IMG/VR virus record: IMGVR_UViG_3300020470_000057
Location: 1 to 39,660 of that record
Direction: 5' to 3' (one strand)
Length of the DNA stretch: 39,660 nucleotides
From: a virus
The notes under the pieces were generated by a model that saw only the letters and a list, made by a program, of their open reading frames with translations, was not told where the DNA came from and did not search any database. This document shows, piece by piece, positions 32,582 through 39,654 of this stretch. The first letter of the stretch is position 1. The number at the start of each line of letters is the position of its first letter. A program made the position numbers and the translations under genes.

Positions 32582-34255
32582 TTAAACTGTTTCTAGTCCA
32601 TGAACTTGAACGATACCATAGAACTCTGGTCTCACCATTTTCTTAGCATAACGAGTCATTACGCCTTTTCTTGGTGTGAAGTTATTTGGATCGTATACAA
32701 GAGGAGTCATAATCAATGGAACATATGGAGCGTAAACCGCACCTGTTTCAAGGAAGTTTGAACCTCTAAATCCTACTAGGATTTGATTTTCTGTCATATA
32801 AGGATTCTTATAAACAGTCCATCTGTTTTTCAATGAACCGATGGCTTGAACACCCATAGCAAAGTTTGCTTGAGTACCATCTGTAGCCGCTGCATATCCA
32901 GGAATAGATTCAAGAATTGTAGCAACATCAGGAGAACATACTAAGAAATTAGCACCACCTCTTAATGTTAACTGATGAATCTTATTGGATACTCTTTGGA
33001 TTTTAGTTCCAAGAGTCTGGAACCATTCACCTTGAGTATATGCAGATGAACCACTAGAAAGTTCGCTAAACGAAGTTTTCTCAGCATTAAGTCCGTGTCC
33101 AACTTTAGCAGACCAATAATCAACAGTTTGAGCATCTGATATTAACATATCAAGTATTTCTAAATCAATTTCCATTGAAATGTATTCAGATAACATTGAT
33201 GTTAATTCAGCTTCTGCATCAACACTATGATAAGCATTAAGGTCTTGAGCTAGTTCTGGAGTCCAGATTGCTTTTAACTTACGAGTTTTAGCAACTATAG
33301 TTTGAGATTTCATCTCAAGGTTAACTTCAGGTATATTCAAGTCAGCATCAACTGATGATGGTGAACCTGGATATTTACCTGCCTCAAAATCACCTCTGTC
33401 AGAAGCAGTTGGTGTTTTGAAGTATTTAATAGTCCAAGCTGAACCAGTACCATGTGAAAGAGCTGTTTTAGCCATTCCCAAAGCACCATTATTAACAACG
33501 ACTTCTAGGTCAGCACCATTAGATGCAACTTGTGTGAATCGTGGAACTACAGAACCAGAAGTGTTACTTGTAATTGTCCAAGCTCTTACAGATTGAACAT
33601 CAGCGTTAGAGCCAGTAGCTCCACCTGATATTGTGAATGTTGCAAGTTTACCTGCATTTGATGCTGAATATTCAGAATCGAAGTCAAGTATTGATAGTGA
33701 AGCGGAATTAATTCCACCAAAACCACCACCTGCAGCACCTGCAGAAGCATGTGAAGTTAATGAAGCAGTCGGCATCGTATATTCGAACTGACCTGCTCCG
33801 TATAAACCATTGTCAGGGTAACTACCTGATGAACCTAACGGAGAATTAGGACCTACTTTTCCTAACATAGATTCTGTACCATCGGTATTTCTTGCTTGTG
33901 CAAAAGAACTACCATATTTAAAATCTAGATAGAAAACAAGACCTGAAGGAAGGTTCATCGGTTGTACACTAACAAACTCTTGTGCTGATATTTCAGCAAA
34001 TATTCTTCTGACCAATGGAAGGGCAACGCCACTCCATTCTTCAGAATCAGCTGTTGTGCTTGTTTGGGAAGCTTCTTGAATAAGCTGTTTAGCTTGGTTT
34101 TCAAGTAGGATAGACATAGAAGATCTTTCATAATCTTTATCTAAACCTTCAAGAAGACCTGTTTTTTCCCATTTAGAAACTAAAGCTTTACTTTCTTCTT
34201 TAAGTTTCTTATTTGGGTTAGCTCCTAACAAAGCATCTTTAATGTAATTTGACAT
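32582..34255 (-). CDS. gp23: Major capsid protein gp23
   Basis: Main shell subunit of the head. After residues SAQEFVSVQPMNLPSGLVFY comes LDFKYGSS, the hallmark of T4 gp23 (FDICGVQPMN, GQVFALRAVYG). ALPLVRRIFAEI precedes it as in T4. The C-terminal half includes LEMKSQTIVAKTRKLKAIWT with PELAQDL, and VYKNPYMTENQILVGFRGSN, also typical. The N-terminal 61 residues form the expected propeptide: LIQE61/A62 fits the prohead protease rule, T4 gp23 being cut after residue 65. The 557 residues include a Ser/Gly-rich insert at about 160-260. GAGGAGAAATTAAA precedes ATG 34255, a strong site suited to high expression. Confidence 0.93.
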   Translation of the reverse strand: MSNYIKDALLGANPNKKLKEESKALVSKWEKTGLLEGLDKDYERSSMSILLENQAKQLIQEASQTSTTADSEEWSGVALPLVRRIFAEISAQEFVSVQPMNLPSGLVFYLDFKYGSSFAQARNTDGTESMLGKVGPNSPLGSSGSYPDNGLYGAGQFEYTMPTASLTSHASAGAAGGGFGGINSASLSILDFDSEYSASNAGKLATFTISGGATGSNADVQSVRAWTITSNTSGSVVPRFTQVASNGADLEVVVNNGALGMAKTALSHGTGSAWTIKYFKTPTASDRGDFEAGKYPGSPSSVDADLNIPEVNLEMKSQTIVAKTRKLKAIWTPELAQDLNAYHSVDAEAELTSMLSEYISMEIDLEILDMLISDAQTVDYWSAKVGHGLNAEKTSFSELSSGSSAYTQGEWFQTLGTKIQRVSNKIHQLTLRGGANFLVCSPDVATILESIPGYAAATDGTQANFAMGVQAIGSLKNRWTVYKNPYMTENQILVGFRGSNFLETGAVYAPYVPLIMTPLVYDPNNFTPRKGVMTRYAKKMVRPEFYGIVQVHGLETV

Positions 34256-34277
34256 TTTAATTTCTCCTCAAATTATG

Positions 34278-35417
34278 TTATTTGATTAAGCCGGCCAATT
34301 TCTTAAATCGGTCAGCAACTTTATTTTCTTCCGAAATGATTTTCTTTGGATTACTTGGTTTTGTTGAACCAGTACTCTTAGAAGAACCACCTACGGACTC
34401 TTTTACTATTTTTTTCTTTGAAACATTCGAATTTTCTTGTAATTGTTCAGCAATTGTAGAATAAACAAGTTTGATTTCTCTAACTGTTTGAGCTCTATCA
34501 AAGTTTTCAACAACTTTCAATTTCTGGTCATTATCAAGAATAAATTCTTTAAACAATTTGTTTGTAAACAAAAGTTTAGCATTTAAGATGTTCACTTCGT
34601 GAAGTTTGTCTTTTAAGAAACCAACAGCTTCTTTGTATTGATTTAATTCATCATATACTTCTTTAAACTCTGCCTTCTTAACGCCAGTTCCATCGATATC
34701 TTCTTCATCTTTATTAGAAGCATAATTTACTTTATTATCTCCAGAACCAATACCAGAAGTTTGAGATTGTTCATCTACTTTTTCTTCTTCGTCTGATTCT
34801 TCGTCTTCTTCTTCTGTGAATAAAGATTCGTCTATTTCATATTCTTGTTCACTATCATCTTCATTAACTGGAGAATCTTCTTCTTCTGATTCATCTTCTG
34901 TGATTTCTTCATCACCATTAGACTCTTCTTCTTCAGAAATTTCATCTTCCAATTCTTTAATAACAGCTTCTAAGTCAAGATTAGACTCATCGACTTCTTC
35001 TTCGTCTGATTCTTCTTCGTCTTCTTCTTCAGACACAACAGGTGCGTATTGCACACCATTAATTTCGATAATGCCTTCATCGACATCATCTTCGTCTTCA
35101 TCATCGCCGAAGTCATCATCACCAGCTGGTACCTCTTCATCACCACCTTCTTCGTCTCCGTGTTCGTCATCGCCGAACTCTTCGTCTTCGTAAGTGCCTT
35201 CTTCAGCAGGTACTTCTTCTTCATCATCATCTGCTTCCTCTTCTTCATCTTCTAAAACAGGCTCACCTTCTTCAAGTTCGTCCTCTTTAAGTTTAGCAGA
35301 TAACATTGACTTCAACTGAGGTGTGAACGCTTCTTCTAATGCTATTTTTGCATTTTCTAAAGCTGTCTCACGAACTGCTTTTGCATCCGCGATTGCTTCT
35401 TTTAAAATATCACCCAT
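34278..35417 (-). CDS. gp22: Prohead core scaffold protein gp22
   Basis: Assembly core protein removed by proteolysis as the head matures. Residues 1-45 are helical with several L/I-x-E followed by A or G sites (ILKEA, LEEAF, LEEGE), suited to protease digestion. Residues 48-230 are extremely acidic, long runs of Glu and Asp. The C-terminal 140 residues are helical: ELNQYKEAVGFLKDKLHEVN, then ILNAKLLFTNKLFKEFIL, then KLKVVENFDRAQTVREIKLV, which matches the core of T4-like gp22 proteins. A Lys/Ser-rich tail follows. ATG 35417 is behind GAGGAGAAAAGTATC, and gp23 starts 23 bases after the stop. Confidence 0.85.
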   Translation of the reverse strand: MGDILKEAIADAKAVRETALENAKIALEEAFTPQLKSMLSAKLKEDELEEGEPVLEDEEEEADDDEEEVPAEEGTYEDEEFGDDEHGDEEGGDEEVPAGDDDFGDDEDEDDVDEGIIEINGVQYAPVVSEEEDEEESDEEEVDESNLDLEAVIKELEDEISEEEESNGDEEITEDESEEEDSPVNEDDSEQEYEIDESLFTEEEDEESDEEEKVDEQSQTSGIGSGDNKVNYASNKDEEDIDGTGVKKAEFKEVYDELNQYKEAVGFLKDKLHEVNILNAKLLFTNKLFKEFILDNDQKLKVVENFDRAQTVREIKLVYSTIAEQLQENSNVSKKKIVKESVGGSSKSTGSTKPSNPKKIISEENKVADRFKKLAGLIK

Positions 35418-35524
35418 GATACTTTTCTCCTCAATTATGTTTTATTGGAATATAGTTATTAGGAACTATAATATAGTTATTCGGGTATTTAGACACCGTA
35501 TATAATCGACAGTGTATTATAGTT

Positions 35525-35539
35525 TGTGTATATAAATAT
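35525..35539 (-). promoter_or_regulatory. Candidate late promoter, gp22-gp23 unit
   Basis: The minus strand reads ATATTTATATACACA, sharing the ATATTTATATA core of the other late elements but not the TGAA end. It lies in the 148-base gap between bS21 and gp22, leaving a leader of about 105 bases. Apart from this AT-rich element I see nothing else in the gap. Confidence 0.45.
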
Positions 35540-35565
35540 AAGTTTTTATAAAAAATTATTAAAAA

Positions 35566-35829
35566 TTAATAACTTTTATTTTCTTTTTGATTTTTATATT
35601 TATTTCTTAATATGGCGAGATTTTTTCTTTCTCTTTTTAATTTAGATGGTTTTTCATAATAAGATTTTCTTTTTACATCTAAAAATAAATTACTTTCTTT
35701 TATTTTTTTCTTCAGTCTTTTTAATGCAAATTCTACATTATTATTAACAACCGTTACTGACAACCCAGGAGGGTCTTGTATTCTTTTTCTTTTTTTATGA
35801 AACCTTTTTTTACCTTTATTATAAGCCAT
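35566..35829 (-). CDS. rpsU: Ribosomal protein bS21 (phage-encoded)
   Basis: Homologue of the small-subunit protein that sits at the mRNA exit/anti-Shine-Dalgarno region of the 30S subunit. From about residue 24 the bS21 pattern is clear: VTVVNNNVEFALKRLKKKIK, then ESNLFLDVKRKSYYEKPSKL, then a basic helix KRERKNLAILRNKYKN. The EKP motif is at 59-61. A basic 22-residue N-terminal extension (KGKKRFHKKRKR) is not usual in bacterial bS21. Its 87 residues exceed the normal 60-75. AGGGGG precedes ATG 35829. It sits 12 bases after the RG-rich protein gene and before the gp22 promoter. It may swap into host ribosomes late in infection and favour phage mRNAs; that is inference. Confidence 0.85.
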   Translation of the reverse strand: MAYNKGKKRFHKKRKRIQDPPGLSVTVVNNNVEFALKRLKKKIKESNLFLDVKRKSYYEKPSKLKRERKNLAILRNKYKNQKENKSY

Positions 35830-35840
35830 TCAGCCCCCTA

Positions 35841-37712
35841 CTAATTTTTAGTTAATTCTTCTTTATGTTTTAGATATTCTTTTGCTAAATATCTTTCTCT
35901 TCCGTATGCCGCTTTTGACCATTTTTTAACAATTGACTTTGGCATTTGTTCATAGTCTTCAGCTAAATTATTATTTACAAACCAAGCTACTCTTCGAGCA
36001 TCAGCATGTGGTATTTTTTTGTATCTATTCTCTTCAAGAGTTTTCATCCAAACTTTAATTTCTTTTACAGTTGACCTTCTTGGTTTTACTGTTTCACTTA
36101 TGATATTGTTTCTTATCATAAGTGATTCATCTTTTTTACTTTTTTTACCTTTTTTACCTTTAGAACCTTTAGCTCTCCCCCTTCCTTTACCTCTTCCTTT
36201 TCCTTTAGCACCTCTACCTCTTCCTCTACCTCTTCCTTTACCAGAAGATTTACCTGAACCCCATCCACCTTTAGCAGATGCAGTTCCTCCTTTTGCAACA
36301 GTTTTAGGTACATCAATAGTTGCCCTTTTACCAAACGATTCTTCGTCTTTTTCTCTAGACTTTTGAAGGTCTATATCTTTAGCTGTAACCGTATCAGCAT
36401 CTTGTGTTACTTTTGATAGAGCTGAAGATTCAGCAGATTGTGCTGATGTATGTTTATCAGTATACTCTGCTTTTTTATCACTCCAATCAGACCATTCAGG
36501 ATTATCTATATTAGGATTAGTTGTATCTCCAGTCGACCATTGGTCTCTTCCTGGTTGACCTTGAGCAGTTGATAAATCTGAAGCACTACCATAACCATAA
36601 TTAGTTGCATAACTTGTCTGTTGTGTAGTTGGATTTGTAGTTGCTTTTGCTGATGTAAATTGGTCTCTACCAGATACAGTTTGAGCGGTTGAGTAATCCG
36701 AATCAGTTCCTTGTCCATATTGAGTTGCATATGAAGTTGATGTTGGATTAGTTGTTTTTTTGGGGTCTGCTAATGAACCAACTTTTGTTTTTCTATCTGG
36801 ACTTACACCACCACCTTTTTTTATTAAATCTGAAAGTTCTTGGTAACCACCCAAACCTACTATTGTTCCTTGACCAAATGTTTTTACAGCTTTACCATAA
36901 TTTACAGTAGTAGGTGCAGATTTAGATATTTGTTGACCGGGTTGTAATGTTTTTTGAGCTTTAGCATAATCTTGTGCAGAACCAACACCATATTTAGTTT
37001 TTCCTCCTTTTCCACCAGTAACAACTGACCACCCCAAAGCAGGTATCGCTGCTTTAGGACTTGGGAGATTAACTGTTTGCTTCGAAGTTGGATGTGTCCA
37101 AGATTGAGCAGTTTGTGTTCCATATTCCCAACCAAATTTTGGTTGAGTTTGACCTTTACTTAATGTTGTTGTTTGAGATGAATAAGGGTGAATCCATTTT
37201 GATGAATCAGTTGTAGTTGTAGCCTGTCTATATTGCCAACCTTTAGCAGGTTGAGTTTCACCTTGACCTAATGTTGTTGTTTGAGATGAATATGGGTGAA
37301 TCCATTTTGTTGTATCAGGAACATCTTGTGTTGTCGCCTGTCTATACGACCAAGCTTTATCAGGTTGAGTTTCACCTTGACCTAATGTTACTACATCACC
37401 AGTAATTGGATTTTTCCATCTCGTTGTATCAGGTATTTCAGATGCAGGTTCATCAGCTGTATGTCTATCAAGGGTATCTTTAGCAGTTTTTGTATCTTTT
37501 TGAGCAACTTCCCATCCTGATAAAGATTGTTGATGTTTAGTTTTTGCAATATGTAAAGCGTGTTCCGCATCTGTTGTTGCTCTACTTGCAGGAGGTTTAC
37601 CCTTTGGATTCTTTTTAGCAACTCTCGTAACTGCGCTAGTTCCGGTAGCTTCTATTAAAAATTTTCTTATTACTTTTCTTAAGGTAGACTCTTTTATAAA
37701 CATCCTTTTCAT
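35841..37712 (-). CDS. Repetitive RG/K-rich protein with prohead-protease-like leader; candidate internal head protein
   Basis: The start is ATG 37712 behind GGAGATGAGAAT; an upstream ATG at 37796 overlaps the previous gene. Of 623 residues, 1-21 form a basic leader ending FLIE21/A22, a match to the T4 capsid-targeting and protease-cut rule. Residues 99-230 hold four repeats of 36-38 residues of the form W-x-HP then about 11 residues, TLGQGETQP and GWQYRQAT. Residues 328-391 hold two 40-residue repeats (YATQYGQGTDSDYSTAQ, GRDQ). Residues 490-527 are an RG/KG tract that should bind nucleic acid or host targets. A second possible cut is IISE540/T541, before a folded C-terminal domain (residues 545-620, helical, basic). 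It resembles a DNA-binding protein packed in the head and ejected with DNA; unproven. Confidence 0.6.
   Translation of the reverse strand: MKRMFIKESTLRKVIRKFLIEATGTSAVTRVAKKNPKGKPPASRATTDAEHALHIAKTKHQQSLSGWEVAQKDTKTAKDTLDRHTADEPASEIPDTTRWKNPITGDVVTLGQGETQPDKAWSYRQATTQDVPDTTKWIHPYSSQTTTLGQGETQPAKGWQYRQATTTTDSSKWIHPYSSQTTTLSKGQTQPKFGWEYGTQTAQSWTHPTSKQTVNLPSPKAAIPALGWSVVTGGKGGKTKYGVGSAQDYAKAQKTLQPGQQISKSAPTTVNYGKAVKTFGQGTIVGLGGYQELSDLIKKGGGVSPDRKTKVGSLADPKKTTNPTSTSYATQYGQGTDSDYSTAQTVSGRDQFTSAKATTNPTTQQTSYATNYGYGSASDLSTAQGQPGRDQWSTGDTTNPNIDNPEWSDWSDKKAEYTDKHTSAQSAESSALSKVTQDADTVTAKDIDLQKSREKDEESFGKRATIDVPKTVAKGGTASAKGGWGSGKSSGKGRGRGRGRGAKGKGRGKGRGRAKGSKGKKGKKSKKDESLMIRNNIISETVKPRRSTVKEIKVWMKTLEENRYKKIPHADARRVAWFVNNNLAEDYEQMPKSIVKKWSKAAYGRERYLAKEYLKHKEELTKN
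36132..36245 (-). repeat. RG/KG low-complexity coding tract
   Basis: This stretch codes residues 490-527 of the RG-rich protein and consists of alternating Gly with Arg or Lys, in DNA a near-repeat of GGAAGAGG and GGTAAAGG type. Slippage could change its length between relatives. Confidence 0.75.
36540..36731 (-). repeat. Two 40-residue coding repeats (YATQYGQG, then AQ and GRDQ)
   Basis: Residues 328-351 and 368-391 of the RG-rich protein share YAT-x-YG-x-G, D, STAQ and GRDQ at the same spacing. A weaker relative (YGVGSAQDYAKAQ) occurs near residue 241. Confidence 0.7.
37023..37418 (-). repeat. Tandem coding repeats, about 108-114 bases each
   Basis: Four units start at Trp residues 99, 137, 173 and 205 of the RG-rich protein. 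The first to second period is 114 bases and the second to third 108. Units two and three share WIHPYSSQTTTL exactly; the fourth is the most diverged. Confidence 0.75.
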
Positions 37713-37731
37713 ATTCTCATCTCCAAAATAA

Positions 37732-38151
37732 TTATATAAATTTATTAAAAGAACTGATAGGTTTAAACTGATTTGTATCATTTTTAAAATTATCAATTTC
37801 TTTATCGGTCATTTTAACTACATCGTCATACACAATTTCGGTATCACGATAAGCTTCTCCATGTGGAGTTATTGCATCTTTAATTTTCTTTTCATATTCT
37901 TCTATAGCTTTATACAATAAATCCATTTTTGGTGTTATTTTTTTGTTGTGTGTAGTTATTTCTTCTCTCCAATCTAATTGGTATTGTAATAACTTTTTCA
38001 AATCTCCAAATTCAGGATGAAAAGGACCTGAAAATAACATATCAATTCCTTGACCCTTTGCACCAGAGTGTCCTTCAACACCACCAGAATCTTGTTCCAA
38101 TAAATTTACTAATTCTTCTAGTAAATTACTCTTCACTTGACTCTTCTTCAT
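37732..38151 (-). CDS. Small protein overlapping the actin-like gene, 139 residues
   Basis: ATG 38151 lies 26 bases inside the end of the actin-like gene and is preceded by GAGG, so the two are translationally coupled. The N-terminus is amphipathic (SNLLEELVNLLEQ) followed by a Gly-rich stretch (SGGVEGHSGAKGQG). The rest has helices (KKLLQYQLDWREEITTHNKK, YKAIEEYEKKIKDA) and an acidic middle. Gene overlap with an actin-like ATPase resembles plasmid and phage segregation pairs, where the second gene is a DNA-binding adaptor. No DNA-binding fold is recognisable, so adaptor is only one idea. It could also belong to the head. Confidence 0.6.
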   Translation of the reverse strand: MKKSQVKSNLLEELVNLLEQDSGGVEGHSGAKGQGIDMLFSGPFHPEFGDLKKLLQYQLDWREEITTHNKKITPKMDLLYKAIEEYEKKIKDAITPHGEAYRDTEIVYDDVVKMTDKEIDNFKNDTNQFKPISSFNKFI

Positions 38152-39160
38152 CTTCCTCTATGAGTTGTGCTTCACTTAAACAACCTCTTGCGACTGCTGT
38201 GTGAGCATCTTCAATTAATTTTATTTCACTAACTGGTATTGGGAAATTTTCTCCATCAAATTGTTCTTGGAATACATCCATAAATCCTGTAACTAATGAT
38301 GTTCCACCACCAATTACAATTGGAACTGCATCTGGAAAACTCGGCATATTATCTTTAGCTTCAAATTGAACTTTGAGGTTTGTTAAAAGATAATTAACCA
38401 ATGCACCATAGTAAGAACGAATAGCATGTAATACATTTGCCTCGTCACTACCTTCACCATAAATATCAGCTTCAACACCCTTACTTAAATTTAAGTTGTT
38501 TGAAGATTCTTTTGCATTTTGAACTTTAGCCGGTGACAATCCAGTATCAGCAGCTACATTTTGGTCAATCCAATCACCACCTCTTGATACTGAAAATGAT
38601 AATGCAGTCATACCTTGATACATTACTGCTATATTACACATACCAGCTCCCATAGAAATTGCTATACCAGTTAAGTCATTATCAACTAAACCTTCATATC
38701 CAATAGCAACTGCCTCTTCAATTACTTTAGTTTTATATCCATATCCATCTATAATAGTTTTTAACACATCTTCGTGATAAGAAACTTCTCTTTGTTGGTC
38801 AATAGGTTTTGAAGGTACACAATAAACACACACCTCTTTACCTTTAGCCTTACCTAACAATTCACCAACAATTGCATTTAATACAGGTAGTGCATCTTTT
38901 TCTTCTGGATTTAATAATCCACTTTTCATTGGTCTTTTTAATTCTGTTTGAGAAAATATCTGTGCGTAATTAAAAGCGTGTTGTCCAACGATATGAACTT
39001 TTCCACCCTTTTCCACGAATGGTATCTTCTGTCTTTTTAACATTCGTTTAACTTGATTTACATCACCATCTACTGTTAAGAAAGCATTTCTTTGTTTTTT
39101 AATACTATCTTCTGTAGCTGTGATATAAAAACTTGTTCCACAATCTAATCCTTTTGCCAT
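38126..39160 (-). CDS. Actin-like ATPase (ASKHA fold; MreB/ParM/Alp type)
   Basis: A filament-forming or chaperone-like ATPase is predicted. The ASKHA motifs are in order: phosphate-1 GLDCGTSFYITA (residues 4-15), connect-1 region VIEEAVAIGYEG (146-157), phosphate-2 IAISMGAGMCNIAVMYQG (166-183), the MreB/Hsp70-like RGGDWIDQNVA (193-203), adenosine motif IVIGGGTSLVTGF (281-293) and the closing AHTAVARGC (319-327). At 344 residues it is the size of MreB or ParM, not of Hsp70. The last 12 residues are strongly acidic. The start at 39160 is behind AGAGGTAAATT. Its neighbours are candidate internal head proteins, and T4 has no such gene. Polymerisation cannot be judged from sequence. Confidence 0.8.
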   Translation of the reverse strand: MAKGLDCGTSFYITATEDSIKKQRNAFLTVDGDVNQVKRMLKRQKIPFVEKGGKVHIVGQHAFNYAQIFSQTELKRPMKSGLLNPEEKDALPVLNAIVGELLGKAKGKEVCVYCVPSKPIDQQREVSYHEDVLKTIIDGYGYKTKVIEEAVAIGYEGLVDNDLTGIAISMGAGMCNIAVMYQGMTALSFSVSRGGDWIDQNVAADTGLSPAKVQNAKESSNNLNLSKGVEADIYGEGSDEANVLHAIRSYYGALVNYLLTNLKVQFEAKDNMPSFPDAVPIVIGGGTSLVTGFMDVFQEQFDGENFPIPVSEIKLIEDAHTAVARGCLSEAQLIEEDEEESSEE

Positions 39161-39170
39161 AATTTACCTC

Positions 39171-39470
39171 TTATTTTCTTTTTGTTATAACCGCTTTTTT
39201 TAATACTTTTAATAATTGTTTTTTTGATGATTTAGAAGAACCACTTGGTTTCATACCTTGTTCTTCATCTCTTATATCATCCAACAGACCATCAATTTCA
39301 CCATAATATTTTTTATCCAAATTGAGTCCATTAATTAAATCTTCTAAATCACCATACGCATCATATTTCATAGTGTCCGATATAGTTTTCATAAGTTTTG
39401 GACTAGCGCCTTCATTTAACAAATATCCACCACCAATCCTTTTTAAAGTTTCTTTTAATGTTTCTTTCAT
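39171..39470 (-). CDS. Small protein with candidate capsid-targeting leader, 99 residues
   Basis: The product starts MKETLKETLKRIGGGYLLNE and continues GASPKL. The leader ending LLNE20/G21 is basic and amphipathic and matches the T4 internal-protein pattern (about 10-20 residues, then Leu/Ile-x-Glu cut before Ala/Gly). The middle is acidic (GDLEDLINGLNLDKKYYGEI, DGLLDDIRDEEQG), and the C-terminus is Ser/Lys-rich and basic (KKQLLKVLKKAVITKRK). It lies 11 bases upstream of the actin-like gene with AGAGG before ATG 39470. Internal head protein, scaffold helper or a partner of the actin-like protein are the options. Confidence 0.6.
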   Translation of the reverse strand: MKETLKETLKRIGGGYLLNEGASPKLMKTISDTMKYDAYGDLEDLINGLNLDKKYYGEIDGLLDDIRDEEQGMKPSGSSKSSKKQLLKVLKKAVITKRK

Positions 39471-39474
39471 TGTT

Positions 39475-39654
39475 TTATCCTCTCGGGTTTAATTTATTTT
39501 GCATTGCCAATTCTATAAATTTATTATAATGTTTTGGAAGAATTGATATTACTTGGTCTCCACCTCTTGATTTTAAAGCTTTGACATCATAATCTTTATC
39601 TATTTTTAATTTTAATTGTTTAATCATTTTAGATACTTTAACTTTTGTTTTCAT
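39475..39654 (-). CDS. Small basic ORF at window edge, 59 residues (may extend beyond)
   Basis: The minus strand is open from the window edge to TAA 39475-39477. An ATG at 39654 gives 59 residues starting MKTKVKVSKMIKQLKLKIDK and ending MQNKLNPRG. The frame stays open to the edge, so the true start may lie outside. The product is Lys-rich with a helix, then a strand-like DQVISILPKHY segment. The stop lies 4 bases before the next ATG, so it is packed as an operon member. No function is recognised. Confidence 0.55.
   Translation of the reverse strand: MKTKVKVSKMIKQLKLKIDKDYDVKALKSRGGDQVISILPKHYNKFIELAMQNKLNPRG

Noticed and set aside
34816-35255. Ser-rich plus-strand frame and Lys/Met-rich minus frame
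   Set aside because: Both mirror the Glu/Asp run of gp22 in other frames.
36019-36366. Plus-strand frame with Pro/Leu repeats
   Set aside because: Shadow of the RG/KG tract in the internal-protein candidate.
37023-37418. CRISPR-like direct repeats
   Set aside because: The repeats are in frame, code for Trp-bounded protein units, vary in length and have no unique spacers.
37731-37743. Sixth late-promoter-like element (AAATTTATATAAT) before the RG-rich gene
   Set aside because: It overlaps the last codons (NKFI and stop) of the preceding gene and matches the core poorly, so it may be only coding sequence.
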